From: CAYUVH01 sp964448135
GTDB taxonomy: Bacteria > Verrucomicrobiota > Verrucomicrobiia > Limisphaerales > UBA8199
Direction of reading: 5' to 3'
DNA: 55,121 bases
Assembly (NCBI GenBank): GCA_964448135.1
Contig: CAYUVH010000013.1
Location: 1-55,121, forward strand
Part shown: positions 17,788 to 26,575 of the stretch, in pieces
Numbering within the stretch: position 1 is the first letter of the stretch
Layout of the letters: each line of letters opens with the position of its first letter
Notes under the pieces: generated by a model
What the model was told of the DNA's origin: nothing
What the model saw: only the letters and a program-made list of their open reading frames with translations
Databases searched by the model: none
Position numbers and translations under genes: made by a program

Positions 17788-18567
17788 TTATCTCCCGCCG
17801 CCCAAGGCGGCGACGAGGCAGGCCAGTTCGTCGGCTGCCTGGGTGGGATCGGCCAGCGTGGAACCGACCTCCGCCTTGACCAGTTCGCGGAAGCGACGGC
17901 GCAGACGATGAATGGCGACCTTGACGGCGCCTTCGTTGAGACCGAGGGCGAGCGCGGCATCGGCCTGCGAGAGACCATCGGCATCGCCGGTCAACCAGGG
18001 TTTGAGGCTTTGAAATTGCGCGGCACGATCGGGAGCGGCGTGTTCGTGAGCCAGCAAAGTGAGCGCGCGGTCGAGGACGGTCAGCGCCCACTTGCGATCG
18101 AATTCGGCTTCGGGATTCGGGGCGGCGGGATCGGGGAGTTGCAGTCCGGGTGAAGTATCCGTGCCGGACTCGAGCGGTTCGGTGGCGACGCCGGCGCCGC
18201 GTTTCAAACGGCGGTCGTGATCGCGCGCGTCCGACAAAGAGTTTTTTACCGCGCCCAGCAGGTATGAACGAAACCGGCCGCGCTGGGGATCAATGGAGTT
18301 GAAACCGGGTTTCGCGAGCAGACGGGAAAAGAATTCCTGCGTCAGTTCGCGCGCGGCATCTTCAGTGGGCGCATCACGGCGAATGAAAGCAAACACGGGC
18401 GCATAGTAGGCGGCGCAAAGATCGCTCAGGGCGACCTTTGCTTCCGGGGAATCGCCGCGCGCCTCGAGCACGCGGGTCCATTGGGTGGTGACAAACGCGG
18501 CGGGCGGCGGGCCTTTTGAGCTGGAGGGGTCGGAGGTCAGATCACTTTTTGGCTTCCGCGGCTTCAC
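17788..18567 (-). CDS. ECF RNA polymerase sigma factor
   Basis: A 259-residue ECF sigma-70 factor. Region 2 contains LCAAYYAPVFAFIRRDAPTE and LTQEFFSRLL with FRSYLLGAVKNSLSDARD, and region 4 contains LSQADAALALGLNEGAVKVA followed by IHRLRRRFRELV. This resembles the ECF groups that are encoded beside Ser/Thr kinases rather than classical anti-sigma factors. The start is a GTG at 18567 lying inside the end of the kinase gene (26-base overlap), with no strong ribosome site, which fits translational coupling. A kinase-controlled sigma factor is the straightforward inference; its targets are unknown, though the giant surface protein gene downstream is a candidate. Confidence 0.9.
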   Translation of the reverse strand: MKPRKPKSDLTSDPSSSKGPPPAAFVTTQWTRVLEARGDSPEAKVALSDLCAAYYAPVFAFIRRDAPTEDAARELTQEFFSRLLAKPGFNSIDPQRGRFRSYLLGAVKNSLSDARDHDRRLKRGAGVATEPLESGTDTSPGLQLPDPAAPNPEAEFDRKWALTVLDRALTLLAHEHAAPDRAAQFQSLKPWLTGDADGLSQADAALALGLNEGAVKVAIHRLRRRFRELVKAEVGSTLADPTQAADELACLVAALGGGR

Positions 18568-21214
18568 TGCCCGCGGCCTGATGGTTCAAAACGTCCAACA
18601 AAAGCTGAGTCTCGGCCGCGCTAAAATTGCCTGAAATTTGCACTTCGCGGCCGGTAATGGCGCTGCGGATCACCGGCGCACTCAGCACACGGCCGCCCCA
18701 GACGATCGCGAGTTGCCGGCCGATGTTCTCGCCGGTCAATTTGGAAAAGGCGCGTCCGCCCTCGTCGGTCAGCCGCAAAAGAATTTCCTTGCGGCCAGGC
18801 TCATCACCGGTGCCCCTGGCGCTGGCGACGGCGTGTCCGCCGAGCAACACCTCCCGCAGGACGCGTAGTTTGGATGCTGGGGCGGGATCGCCCAGGCTGG
18901 ACAATTCATCCGCGGGCAGATCGGTTTCGCCCGGGCGGGCCACCCAGCGAAATTCAAGACTGCGAGGCGGGTCGTCGCCGAGGACGGTGGTGCCGCCGGA
19001 CGACGCGTCCTGGCCGTTTTTCGCGCCCGGATTGTATCGGTAGTTGATGGGGACGTCGGATTCGACCGGACCGGAATCGAAAACCGGTTTGGCCTCCGAG
19101 CTGATGATCAATTGCAGCGCGCCCTTATCGCCGGGGGTTTTTTGCACGGTGCAGGCAGCCACATGGTCGCCGAAAATCATCTTCCGCAGGCCGGTCTGTC
19201 CGCCGATGTTCCTGGTGATGGTGGCGCCGTTTTGGACGTAAGTGAGCGAACCGGTGAAGGAAATGGCGGAGTTGCCGGAGGAACTCAGAACGCTCACCTC
19301 GAGTATTTTGTCGGGCGTTTTCGGTTCATAAAGTTTTTCCGTCCGTGCCCCGGCCAGATAAAACGCGCCGTCGTTTGAACCGTAAGGCAAGGCTACGCCC
19401 CAGGAACGATTGGTTCCCTCTTCGACATAATTCACGCTGCCCTGAATGATACCAAGCAAGGTGACATTGGGGGAGTAGCGGATCCCGTTGCGCACCATTT
19501 CGCCTTCATCGCTGGCGGGCGGCGGGGCAAACCAGACGCGGGCTTGCAATCCGTGGGCGGGAAGTTGGGCGAGCGCGGCCAGCGGCTTGAGGGCGAAGGC
19601 TTTCATGTTGGTCGAAACGCCTTCCCAATTGAAGAGAGAGGTGACGGCGTTCGTGTCCCTGGCCAGCAGCGCGTGCTCGAAGCGGGCGAGCAAATCATTG
19701 GTCGAACCGGGGGCGGGTGAAGGCTTGGAAAGATCACTACTTTCGAGGCTCTGGCGCTGAAGCTGGAGCACGATCCGCATTTCCCGAGTCCCGGGATGTT
19801 TGAAAGATTCCAGGGGCAGGAGCCAGGTCGAGTAAGGGGTGGCAGCGTAACCCGCGGCGGATGCCTTCAGGAGATGATCGGAAAAGATATGGGTGACCAA
19901 TTCAAACTGTCCCTGGGCGTCCGCGACACCCACCTGTACCGCCAATCCGGCCGTTTGCGATGTTCCGACAAAGTCTTCCACCCGGGCACCCGGGATGGGT
20001 TGGTGGGTATCACGGTCCATGACGGTGCCCCGCACGGTCACGGAAAGAAGCGCGCGCGCCTGGGCCTGGTTCAGCGCGGCGGCGGCAGCCTGTGCCCGTG
20101 CCTCACTTTGTTTCGCGTGCCCGAGGGCCGGTATAATCAGCGCCGCCAGAATTGCCAGGATGGCAATCAGGACCAGGCCCGCAAATCCCAGCACGATCGC
20201 GAGAGCCAGGCGCTTCCAGAATCTGTCCGGGCGGGGCGATGGAGTGGCGTGCGGTGTGACTGGCGGCGCGCTGGGCTGGGAGAGGGTGTCAACGGCTGTT
20301 CTAACTTGGCTGGCCTGCTGGTAACGGCGGGAGGGCTCCTTTTCGAGGGCGTGCAGGACGACGTCATCGAGGCGGACGTCCACCTGCACTTTTTGCGAGG
20401 GCGGCTGGAATTTGCCGATGGGCAGTTCGCCGGTGAGCATTTCGTAGAAGACGACGCCGAGGGAATAGATGTCGGCGCGATGGTCCACGGTGGAGGGTTT
20501 TTCCAATTGCTCGGGCGCCATGTAATGCGGCGTGCCCAGCACCGCGCCCTGACCGGTGAGGACGAGGTCGGCGGAGCGGTCGCCGGCCAGCTTGGCGATG
20601 CCGAAGTCGGCGATCTTCACACGGCCTTTGGCGTCGAGGAGGATGTTCTCCGGCTTGATGTCGCGGTGGAGGATGCCTTCGTTGTGGGCGAATTGCAGGG
20701 CGTCGCAAATCTTCGGGACGACCTCGAGCGCCTGCGCCGGGGTGAAGCGACCGGTGCGCATGGCCTGGCGGAGGTTTACGCCGTCCACGTATTCCATGAG
20801 CAAATAGAAGAAGCCTCCGGCCTGGCCGAAGTCGTGGATGGTGACGATGTTGGGATGGTTGAGCCGCGCGAGCATGCGGCCCTCGCGGGAAAAGCGTTCC
20901 GCAAACGCGGCATCGGTGGCCAGCGTCTGCGGAAGGATTTTCAGGGCGACCAGTCGTTCGAGTTTCGGCTGGCGGGCCTTGAAAATGAACCCCATCCCTC
21001 CCTGGCCGATGAGTTCCAAAATTTCAAGCTGCGGGAAGGCGGCGGCGAGCTCGGCCTGCGTGGGCGGGACCGGCTGCGGGCGATTGCCGCGGCCGTCTTC
21101 GGTGGGAGCGGCGGCCTGCAGGAGCAGGCACTTGGGACAGAGGCCCTGCGGCGCTTCGGGCGGAATCGGCGCGCCGCATTTCGGGCAGGTCTTCGAGATA
21201 ATCGTATCGCTCAT
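18542..21214 (-). CDS. Ser/Thr protein kinase with SecD-like C-terminal domain
   Basis: An 890-residue membrane kinase. Residues 10-29 form a zinc ribbon (Cys10, 13, 26, 29). The Hanks-type kinase domain (~62-312) has GQGGMGFIFKA, Lys92 in VALKIL, HRDIKPEN with Asp185, DFG at 203-205 and GTPHYMAPEQ. One transmembrane helix spans ~335-363. The outer half contains a carboxypeptidase-regulatory/Ig-like segment (~380-480), an unassigned region, and at ~770-880 a stretch very like the SecD/SecDF periplasmic P1 head (ILLRLTDEGGRAFSKLTGEN, then LAIVWGGRVLSAPVI, then ITGREVQISGNFS). The kinase presumably senses an extracytoplasmic signal and controls the coupled ECF sigma factor. The SecD-like part is unusual for a kinase. 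Confidence 0.93.
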   Translation of the reverse strand: MSDTIISKTCPKCGAPIPPEAPQGLCPKCLLLQAAAPTEDGRGNRPQPVPPTQAELAAAFPQLEILELIGQGGMGFIFKARQPKLERLVALKILPQTLATDAAFAERFSREGRMLARLNHPNIVTIHDFGQAGGFFYLLMEYVDGVNLRQAMRTGRFTPAQALEVVPKICDALQFAHNEGILHRDIKPENILLDAKGRVKIADFGIAKLAGDRSADLVLTGQGAVLGTPHYMAPEQLEKPSTVDHRADIYSLGVVFYEMLTGELPIGKFQPPSQKVQVDVRLDDVVLHALEKEPSRRYQQASQVRTAVDTLSQPSAPPVTPHATPSPRPDRFWKRLALAIVLGFAGLVLIAILAILAALIIPALGHAKQSEARAQAAAAALNQAQARALLSVTVRGTVMDRDTHQPIPGARVEDFVGTSQTAGLAVQVGVADAQGQFELVTHIFSDHLLKASAAGYAATPYSTWLLPLESFKHPGTREMRIVLQLQRQSLESSDLSKPSPAPGSTNDLLARFEHALLARDTNAVTSLFNWEGVSTNMKAFALKPLAALAQLPAHGLQARVWFAPPPASDEGEMVRNGIRYSPNVTLLGIIQGSVNYVEEGTNRSWGVALPYGSNDGAFYLAGARTEKLYEPKTPDKILEVSVLSSSGNSAISFTGSLTYVQNGATITRNIGGQTGLRKMIFGDHVAACTVQKTPGDKGALQLIISSEAKPVFDSGPVESDVPINYRYNPGAKNGQDASSGGTTVLGDDPPRSLEFRWVARPGETDLPADELSSLGDPAPASKLRVLREVLLGGHAVASARGTGDEPGRKEILLRLTDEGGRAFSKLTGENIGRQLAIVWGGRVLSAPVIRSAITGREVQISGNFSAAETQLLLDVLNHQAAGSEAAEAKK

Positions 21215-21277
21215 ACCCTTTCCTGAGGCAGGGGCAGGAAAAGGTTACCGGATTTCTTTACGTTTGTCCGCCCGGCC

Positions 21278-22411
21278 TTACTGGTTCACATGGATGATCT
21301 TGGCCGGCGGGAAGCCGTTGAACCACGTCGCCGAGGCGCTGCTGTAGGCGCCGATGTTTTCGGAATAAACGAGGTCGTCGATTTCGAGGTCGGGCAGTTC
21401 TTCGGAGAGCGAGATGGTGTCGAGGGCGTCGCAGGTCTGGCCGAACACGGCGCAGACCTGGGTGCGGCCTTTTTTGAAGGCCTGCAAATGATACTGGCAG
21501 TGATCGAAGATGATGCCGCTGAAGGTGTGATACACGCCGTCGTTGATGTAGTAGCAGGGTTTGCCGTCGCGCACGGCCTTGCCGATGATCCGCGACACAG
21601 CGGTCGCCGCCGTGGCGACGAGGAAGCGGCCGGGTTCGGCCAGGATTTGGATGTCCTTGGGAAAGAGGCGCGTGATCTCGCTGTTGATCTTCTGGGCCAG
21701 GGCGCTGAAGGGTTTCACGTGCCGGTCATACGGGGCGGGGAACCCGCCGCCGATGTCGAGGATCTTGAGTTCGTGGCCGCGGGAACGCGATTCCTTCATC
21801 ACGGCCGCCGCCATATCGAGCGCCTGGACGAAGTTTTGGAAATTCGTGCACTGGCTGCCGACGTGGAAACTCAGGCCCTCCACGACGAGCCCCAACCGGA
21901 ATGCCTCCAGGATCAGGTCCACGGCTTCGCCGGGGTCGCAGCCGAACTTCGAGGACAGTTCCACCATCGAGCCGGTGTTCGGCACCCGCAGGCGCAACAC
22001 CACGCCGGCATGCGGCGCGAAGCGCGCGATCTTTTTGAGTTCGGCCGCGTTGTCGTAGGTGACCAGCGGCTTGTATTTGTCGAGCGCGCGCAGGGTCTCC
22101 TGCGGCTTGGTCGGGTTGGCGTAAATGATTTTGTCCCAGATGAAATGCTGGCGGGCCTTGGCGGAAAGGCCCTTGATGTTTTCATACACGAGCATGAACT
22201 CGGGCAGCGACGCGACGTCGAAGCTGGCACCCGCCTTGTAAAGGGTGCGCACGATGGCGGGCTCGGCGTTGGCTTTGACGGCGTAGTAGGCCTGGACCTT
22301 GGGCAGGTGTTTGCGGAAGGCGGCGTAATTGGCGCGGATCTGATCGTGGTCAATAATCACGACCGGGGTGCCGTGCTTGCGGGCGATGCGTTGCAGTTGC
22401 TCTTTTGTCAT
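21278..22411 (-). CDS. Group IV (alanine-racemase-fold) ornithine-type decarboxylase
   Basis: A 377-residue PLP enzyme of the eukaryotic-like ornithine/lysine/diaminopimelate decarboxylase family. YYAVKAN places the PLP lysine at 46, HVGSQC and LDIGGGFPAPYD are the glycine-rich phosphate loop region, and EPGRFLVA the next PLP-binding loop. FGQTCDALDTIS puts a catalytic-type Cys at 327, matching the Cys-Asp substrate pocket of ornithine decarboxylases rather than the Glu-containing motif of LysA. Decarboxylation of ornithine to putrescine (polyamine synthesis) is the likely reaction; lysine or another diamino acid is possible. A hairpin in the leader sits 3 bases before the ATG. It is divergent from the sensor kinase. 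Confidence 0.88.
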   Translation of the reverse strand: MTKEQLQRIARKHGTPVVIIDHDQIRANYAAFRKHLPKVQAYYAVKANAEPAIVRTLYKAGASFDVASLPEFMLVYENIKGLSAKARQHFIWDKIIYANPTKPQETLRALDKYKPLVTYDNAAELKKIARFAPHAGVVLRLRVPNTGSMVELSSKFGCDPGEAVDLILEAFRLGLVVEGLSFHVGSQCTNFQNFVQALDMAAAVMKESRSRGHELKILDIGGGFPAPYDRHVKPFSALAQKINSEITRLFPKDIQILAEPGRFLVATAATAVSRIIGKAVRDGKPCYYINDGVYHTFSGIIFDHCQYHLQAFKKGRTQVCAVFGQTCDALDTISLSEELPDLEIDDLVYSENIGAYSSASATWFNGFPPAKIIHVNQ

Positions 22412-22414
22412 TGC

Positions 22415-22450
22415 GCTTAAACCCGCGAATCGGGCTGTGGGCGTTTAAGC
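22415..22450 (-). promoter_or_regulatory. Leader hairpin before the decarboxylase start
   Basis: The arms gcttaaac (22415-22422) and gtttaagc (22443-22450) are a perfect 8-bp inverted repeat; a shorter cccg/cggg pair is nested inside. On the decarboxylase transcript the hairpin ends 3 bases before the start codon, where it would occupy the ribosome-binding region. It could equally be a DNA operator in the 116-bp divergent promoter region. Confidence 0.5.
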
Positions 22451-22527
22451 CGTTTCGGCGGTTCGCACAAGCGAAAAGCACGCGCACTTGCTCTCCCGCG
22501 CGCAGCCGCTACCTTTCAACTGACGGA

Positions 22528-25518
22528 ATGCGGGTTACGGCATCCAGAATGTGCGGTTGGTGGCGGCTGGCAGTGCTGGTCGTCATGATGGCGGCCAGTT
22601 GCCCCGGCGCCGGCTTTACCAATCAGTTTTCCCGCTATACTTCCTACGACTGGGATACCGAGGACGGCCTGCCCAATGATTCGATCAATACCGCGCTCCA
22701 GGCGGGTGGGGCGTATTTCTGGCTCGCGACGCAGGAGGGATTGGTGCGCTTCGATGGCGTGAAGTTCGTGAGCGTTCCCGTGGCGGGATTTACCGGCGAG
22801 AACGATCGCGCCTTCAACGCTTTGTGTGAGGGCAAGGAAGGCACCTTGTGGGTGGCCTCGCAGAGCGGCCGCGTGTGCGGATTGAAAAATGGCCGGGCGA
22901 CGGAACTCGCGTTGCCCGCGCCGGTAACGAATTGTTTCCTCACGCGGCTTTTCGAGAGCCGCGATGGCGCGCTGTGGATCGGGACGGAGACCAATGGCCT
23001 GCTGCGTTGGAACGAGGGAAAATTCACGCGGCTTACCACCGCCGAGGGTTTGGGGCACAACTCGATTCGTTCGCTGTGCGAGGACAATCAGGGGAATATC
23101 TGGATCGCTACCGCGGGTGGTTTGAGCCGGTGGCACGACGGAACATTTACGAATCTCACGGTCGCAGCGGGCATGCTGCACAATTCCATCCGCGTGGTTT
23201 ACTTCGACCGGGACGGTTTTTTGTGGGTCGCGTCCCAGTATGGCCTGACACGGATGAAGGACGGGGTGCTGACGCATTTTCGCAAGCGGGATGGGCTGTC
23301 GGATAATTTGATCAGCGCGATTTACAAGGACCGGCAGGGCGTCCTGTGGGTGGGCACCTACAATGGCTTGAACCGGTTGGAGAATGACAAAATCACGGTC
23401 GAGACGCGCGCGGATGGGACTTCCTACGACCGGATCAATTCCATCTTCGAGGACACCGAGGGCAATCTTTGGGTCAGCACGCGCAACGGCCTGAGCCGGC
23501 TCCGTCCGCGCGTGATCACGGCTTACACCGAATTGCAGGGCCTGACCTACAACAATGCCACGTCGGTGCTGGAGGACAGTGATGGGAGCCTGTGGATCAC
23601 ATATTGGGGCGGCGGCATCAATCACGTGCAGGATGGGGTCGTGACTCCCTATCGTCGACGCGAAGGGTTGCCGAGCGATCTCGTCCTGACGCTGTGCGAA
23701 ACGCGCAGCGGCGACCGATGGTTCGGTCTCGACTACGACGGCGGGATCAACGTGCTGCGGGGCAACGTGTTCGTTCCTTATCGCGAACTCGAGGGGATGA
23801 CGGATCATTCGGTCCGCGCCATTCTCGAAGATCGGGCGGGAAACATGTGGATCGGGACGCGCACCGCGTTGCTCCAGTTCAAGGACGGCCGTTTCAAGCG
23901 CTACACCACGAAAGACGGGCTGCCTTCGAATTCCATCGAGGCCATTGTCGAGGACCGCGCCGGAAATTTGTGGTTCGGCACGGACGGCGGGTTGGTGACG
24001 TTGCGTGATGGCGTTTTCAAAAAGTACACGACGCTGGACGGCCTTTCGCATGACATGGTGACCGCGATACACGAGGACCCCGATGGCGCGCTGTGGCTGG
24101 GGACGCATGGGGGATTGGATCGCTTGCGGGACGGAAAAATCTCGGCGTTCCGGACGCGCGCGGGAATATTCCGTGACGAGATTTACGCGCTGGTCGAAGA
24201 CGATTTGGGATTTCTCTGGCTGACGTCACACCAGGGGATTTTCCGCGTGAGCCGGCAGGAACTGAACGATTTTGCGGCGCGCAAACACACGGCGGTCAAT
24301 TGTGTGTCGTTCGACAAACGCGATGGGATGGCCAGCGTCGAATGCAAGGGCTACGGGCAGACGGCGGCGTGGAAGGGCTGCGAAGGGCAGCTTTGGTTTC
24401 CGACGAGCAAGGGGATCGTCTCCGTCAATCCGCGCGCGGCACGGGTGAACACGACGCCTCCACGTATCGCGCTGGAGGAAGTGCAGGTCAACAAAACGCC
24501 GGTGGACCTGGGCCACGAAGCCAACCTGATCGCCGGCAACCAGGAACTCGCTTTTCGCTACACGGCGTTCAGCTTCTCGGCACCGGAAAAAATAAGCTTC
24601 AAATACCGGCTGGAGGGATTCGATTCGGACTGGATCAACGCCGGTTCCACCCGCGAGGCGCATTATCACCATTTACCCGCGGGCAATTACCGCTTCCAGG
24701 TCATGGCGGCCAACGGCGATGGCGTCGCTTCCACCGAACCGGTTTCATTCGGGCTGGTGCTTTCGCCGCCATTCTGGCGGACGGGTTGGTTTCTCTCACT
24801 GGCCGGACTGGCGATCATCGGGGCGGTGGCCGCGGCGGTTCGCTATGTCTCGGTGCAAAATCTGCATCGCCGGCTGGCAGTGCTCGAACAACAGCACGCG
24901 GTGGAGAAGGAGCGCGCGCGGATCGCCCAGGACATGCACGACGACCTCGGCGCGAACCTGACGCAGATTTGTGTCCTCAGCGAGCTCGCCCGGCGCGACT
25001 CAGCGCAGCCGCAACGGGTTGCCGCGCATACGAATGCGATTTCCGACACCGCGCGCGAACTGGTGCAGAGCATGGACGAAATTGTGTGGTCGGCCAATCC
25101 GCGCAACGACAACTTGCGGCGGCTCGCCGGCTACATTTTCCAATACGCCGAGAATTTTCTCGCGCCCACCCCGGTGCGCGGGCGCTTTGAGCAGCCGGTG
25201 GCGCTGCCGGAGTTGCCGCTCAGCGCCGAGCTGCGCCATGATATTTTTCTGGCCGTCAAGGAGGCGCTGAACAATGTCGTGAAGCATTCGCAGGCGAGCG
25301 AGGTCTGGGTGCGCGTCAAGCTGGCCGGCGGAAAACTGGAAATTGATATCGAGGACAACGGCCGGGGTTTCGCGGCGGAAAATGGCCGGCCCTTCGGCAA
25401 CGGCCTCGCGAACATGCAAAAGCGCGTCGAAAGTGCCGGTGGTTGCTTTACGGCCACCAGCGCACCGGGCGCGGGCACCAAAATAAAAATCATCGTCGCC
25501 GTGCCCGCGACGGCGTAA
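22528..25518 (+). CDS. Beta-propeller sensor histidine kinase
   Basis: A ~996-residue two-component sensor. A signal sequence (WWRLAVLVVMMAASCPGAG) is followed by two seven-bladed Reg_prop propellers (~30-640; recurring NLWVSTRNGLSRL, LWIGTETNGLL), a Y_Y_Y domain (~690-745; FKYRLEGFDSDW), one transmembrane helix (~750-775), a HisKA_3 dimerisation domain with the phospho-acceptor His804 in IAQDMHDDLGANL, and HATPase_c with KEALNNVVKHS, DNGRGF and GLANMQKR. This is the periplasmic ligand-binding architecture known from polysaccharide-sensing systems. I chose the ATG at 22528; another at 22549 is possible. The response regulator gene follows after 15 bases. Confidence 0.92.
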   Translation: MRVTASRMCGWWRLAVLVVMMAASCPGAGFTNQFSRYTSYDWDTEDGLPNDSINTALQAGGAYFWLATQEGLVRFDGVKFVSVPVAGFTGENDRAFNALCEGKEGTLWVASQSGRVCGLKNGRATELALPAPVTNCFLTRLFESRDGALWIGTETNGLLRWNEGKFTRLTTAEGLGHNSIRSLCEDNQGNIWIATAGGLSRWHDGTFTNLTVAAGMLHNSIRVVYFDRDGFLWVASQYGLTRMKDGVLTHFRKRDGLSDNLISAIYKDRQGVLWVGTYNGLNRLENDKITVETRADGTSYDRINSIFEDTEGNLWVSTRNGLSRLRPRVITAYTELQGLTYNNATSVLEDSDGSLWITYWGGGINHVQDGVVTPYRRREGLPSDLVLTLCETRSGDRWFGLDYDGGINVLRGNVFVPYRELEGMTDHSVRAILEDRAGNMWIGTRTALLQFKDGRFKRYTTKDGLPSNSIEAIVEDRAGNLWFGTDGGLVTLRDGVFKKYTTLDGLSHDMVTAIHEDPDGALWLGTHGGLDRLRDGKISAFRTRAGIFRDEIYALVEDDLGFLWLTSHQGIFRVSRQELNDFAARKHTAVNCVSFDKRDGMASVECKGYGQTAAWKGCEGQLWFPTSKGIVSVNPRAARVNTTPPRIALEEVQVNKTPVDLGHEANLIAGNQELAFRYTAFSFSAPEKISFKYRLEGFDSDWINAGSTREAHYHHLPAGNYRFQVMAANGDGVASTEPVSFGLVLSPPFWRTGWFLSLAGLAIIGAVAAAVRYVSVQNLHRRLAVLEQQHAVEKERARIAQDMHDDLGANLTQICVLSELARRDSAQPQRVAAHTNAISDTARELVQSMDEIVWSANPRNDNLRRLAGYIFQYAENFLAPTPVRGRFEQPVALPELPLSAELRHDIFLAVKEALNNVVKHSQASEVWVRVKLAGGKLEIDIEDNGRGFAAENGRPFGNGLANMQKRVESAGGCFTATSAPGAGTKIKIIVAVPATA

Positions 25519-25533
25519 CGTGCGCGCGCCGGC

Positions 25534-26178
25534 ATGATTCCCGCGCCCAACATCAAGGTCTCCATCGTCGAGGATAACGACAAGCTGCGCGAGAGCCTGG
25601 CAATCATGATTGGTGGCGCGAGCGGTTTTTCGTGTGTGAGCACGCACGCGTCGGCGGAGGAGGCACTCCGGCAGATTCCCACGCGCAAGCCGGACGTGGT
25701 CCTCATGGATATCAATCTCGCCGGAAAATCCGGCGTGGAATGCGTGCAGGAATTGAAAGCGCTGCTGCCCGCGGTAAAAATCATCATGCACACGGTGTAT
25801 GAAGATGAGGACCAGTTGTTTCGTTCACTGCGCGCGGGAGCGACCGGCTATCTGTTGAAGCGTACCACGCCCGGGAAATTGCTGGAGGCCATCGCGGAGG
25901 TCCATGGCGGGGGTTCACCCATGACCGCGCAGATCGCACGGATGGTGGTCGAGCATTTTCACCAGGTCGGTTCGGGCAAACCCGGTGAATCGGCAGAAAA
26001 TCTCACGGCACGCGAGCGCGAGATCCTTGACAAGCTGGCGAAGGGCTATCGCAACAAGGAAATCGCGGACATGTTGAGCGTGAGCATTGATACCGTCCGT
26101 TCCCACTTGCGGAAGATTTACGAGAAGTTGCACGTGAGTTCGCGGACGGCGGCGGTGCTGAAGTATCTCAACAAGTGA
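25534..26178 (+). CDS. NarL/LuxR-family response regulator
   Basis: A 214-residue two-component regulator. The receiver domain (~6-122) has the acidic pair in VEDND, the phosphorylated Asp59 in VLMDINL and the conserved Lys in GYLLKR. The LuxR-type helix-turn-helix (~150-210) has LTAREREILDKLAKGYRNKE and VSIDTVRSHLRKIYEKLHV. HisKA_3 kinases pair with NarL-type regulators, and the adjacent sensor is of that type, so the two form a complete system. The target genes are unknown; the exported-protein genes just downstream are candidates by position. Confidence 0.95.
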   Translation: MIPAPNIKVSIVEDNDKLRESLAIMIGGASGFSCVSTHASAEEALRQIPTRKPDVVLMDINLAGKSGVECVQELKALLPAVKIIMHTVYEDEDQLFRSLRAGATGYLLKRTTPGKLLEAIAEVHGGGSPMTAQIARMVVEHFHQVGSGKPGESAENLTAREREILDKLAKGYRNKEIADMLSVSIDTVRSHLRKIYEKLHVSSRTAAVLKYLNK

Positions 26179-26575
26179 TCCGCAATTGATCCGGAGCACC
26201 AAAGGCAGGCCCCAGGCCTGGTTTCGGGCCTTCAGCCCTCGAATTGTTTTTCGGACGTGGTTCCTGGGCCGATGGCCCAAGCTGGTATGGGACGGGCCTT
26301 TGGCCCTGTTGAGAAAAGCCCTCGGTCGTATTTCTTCTGCGCTAAGAAACCCAAATCTTAGTGAAACGTTTAAGCGTAGTCTGATCGGACTACAAAAACG
26401 GTGTTTTCCAGCCATTTTTTGCACATTTCCATCCCTTTGAGCGATAGCGAGGCGGCCCTTACTTCGCCTAATTTCAAGTAGTCTCCACGACCGGTGTCGA
26501 TCGCCGTTTGCAGATGTTTGCGCGGCAGCGAACCCGGCGCGGAAACGCCATGCTCTGTATCAGGCCAACAGAAAA
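26179..26575. repeat. Intergenic palindrome cluster
   Basis: A 397-bp gap with no gene. Between ~26196 and 26330 are several GGGCC-type hairpins with 3-base loops (gggccttcagccc, gggccgatggccc, gggcctttggccc) in the same style as the cluster at 9454. A separate inverted repeat gtagtc/gactac spans 26376-26393 and is followed by aaaaacgg. The remaining ~180 bases show no clear structure; the promoter of the next gene should lie there. Confidence 0.7.

Noticed and set aside
22516..24108. A 530-codon antisense frame over the sensor kinase
   Set aside because: No domain recognisable, and it would overlap the propeller-coding region whose blades are clearly visible.
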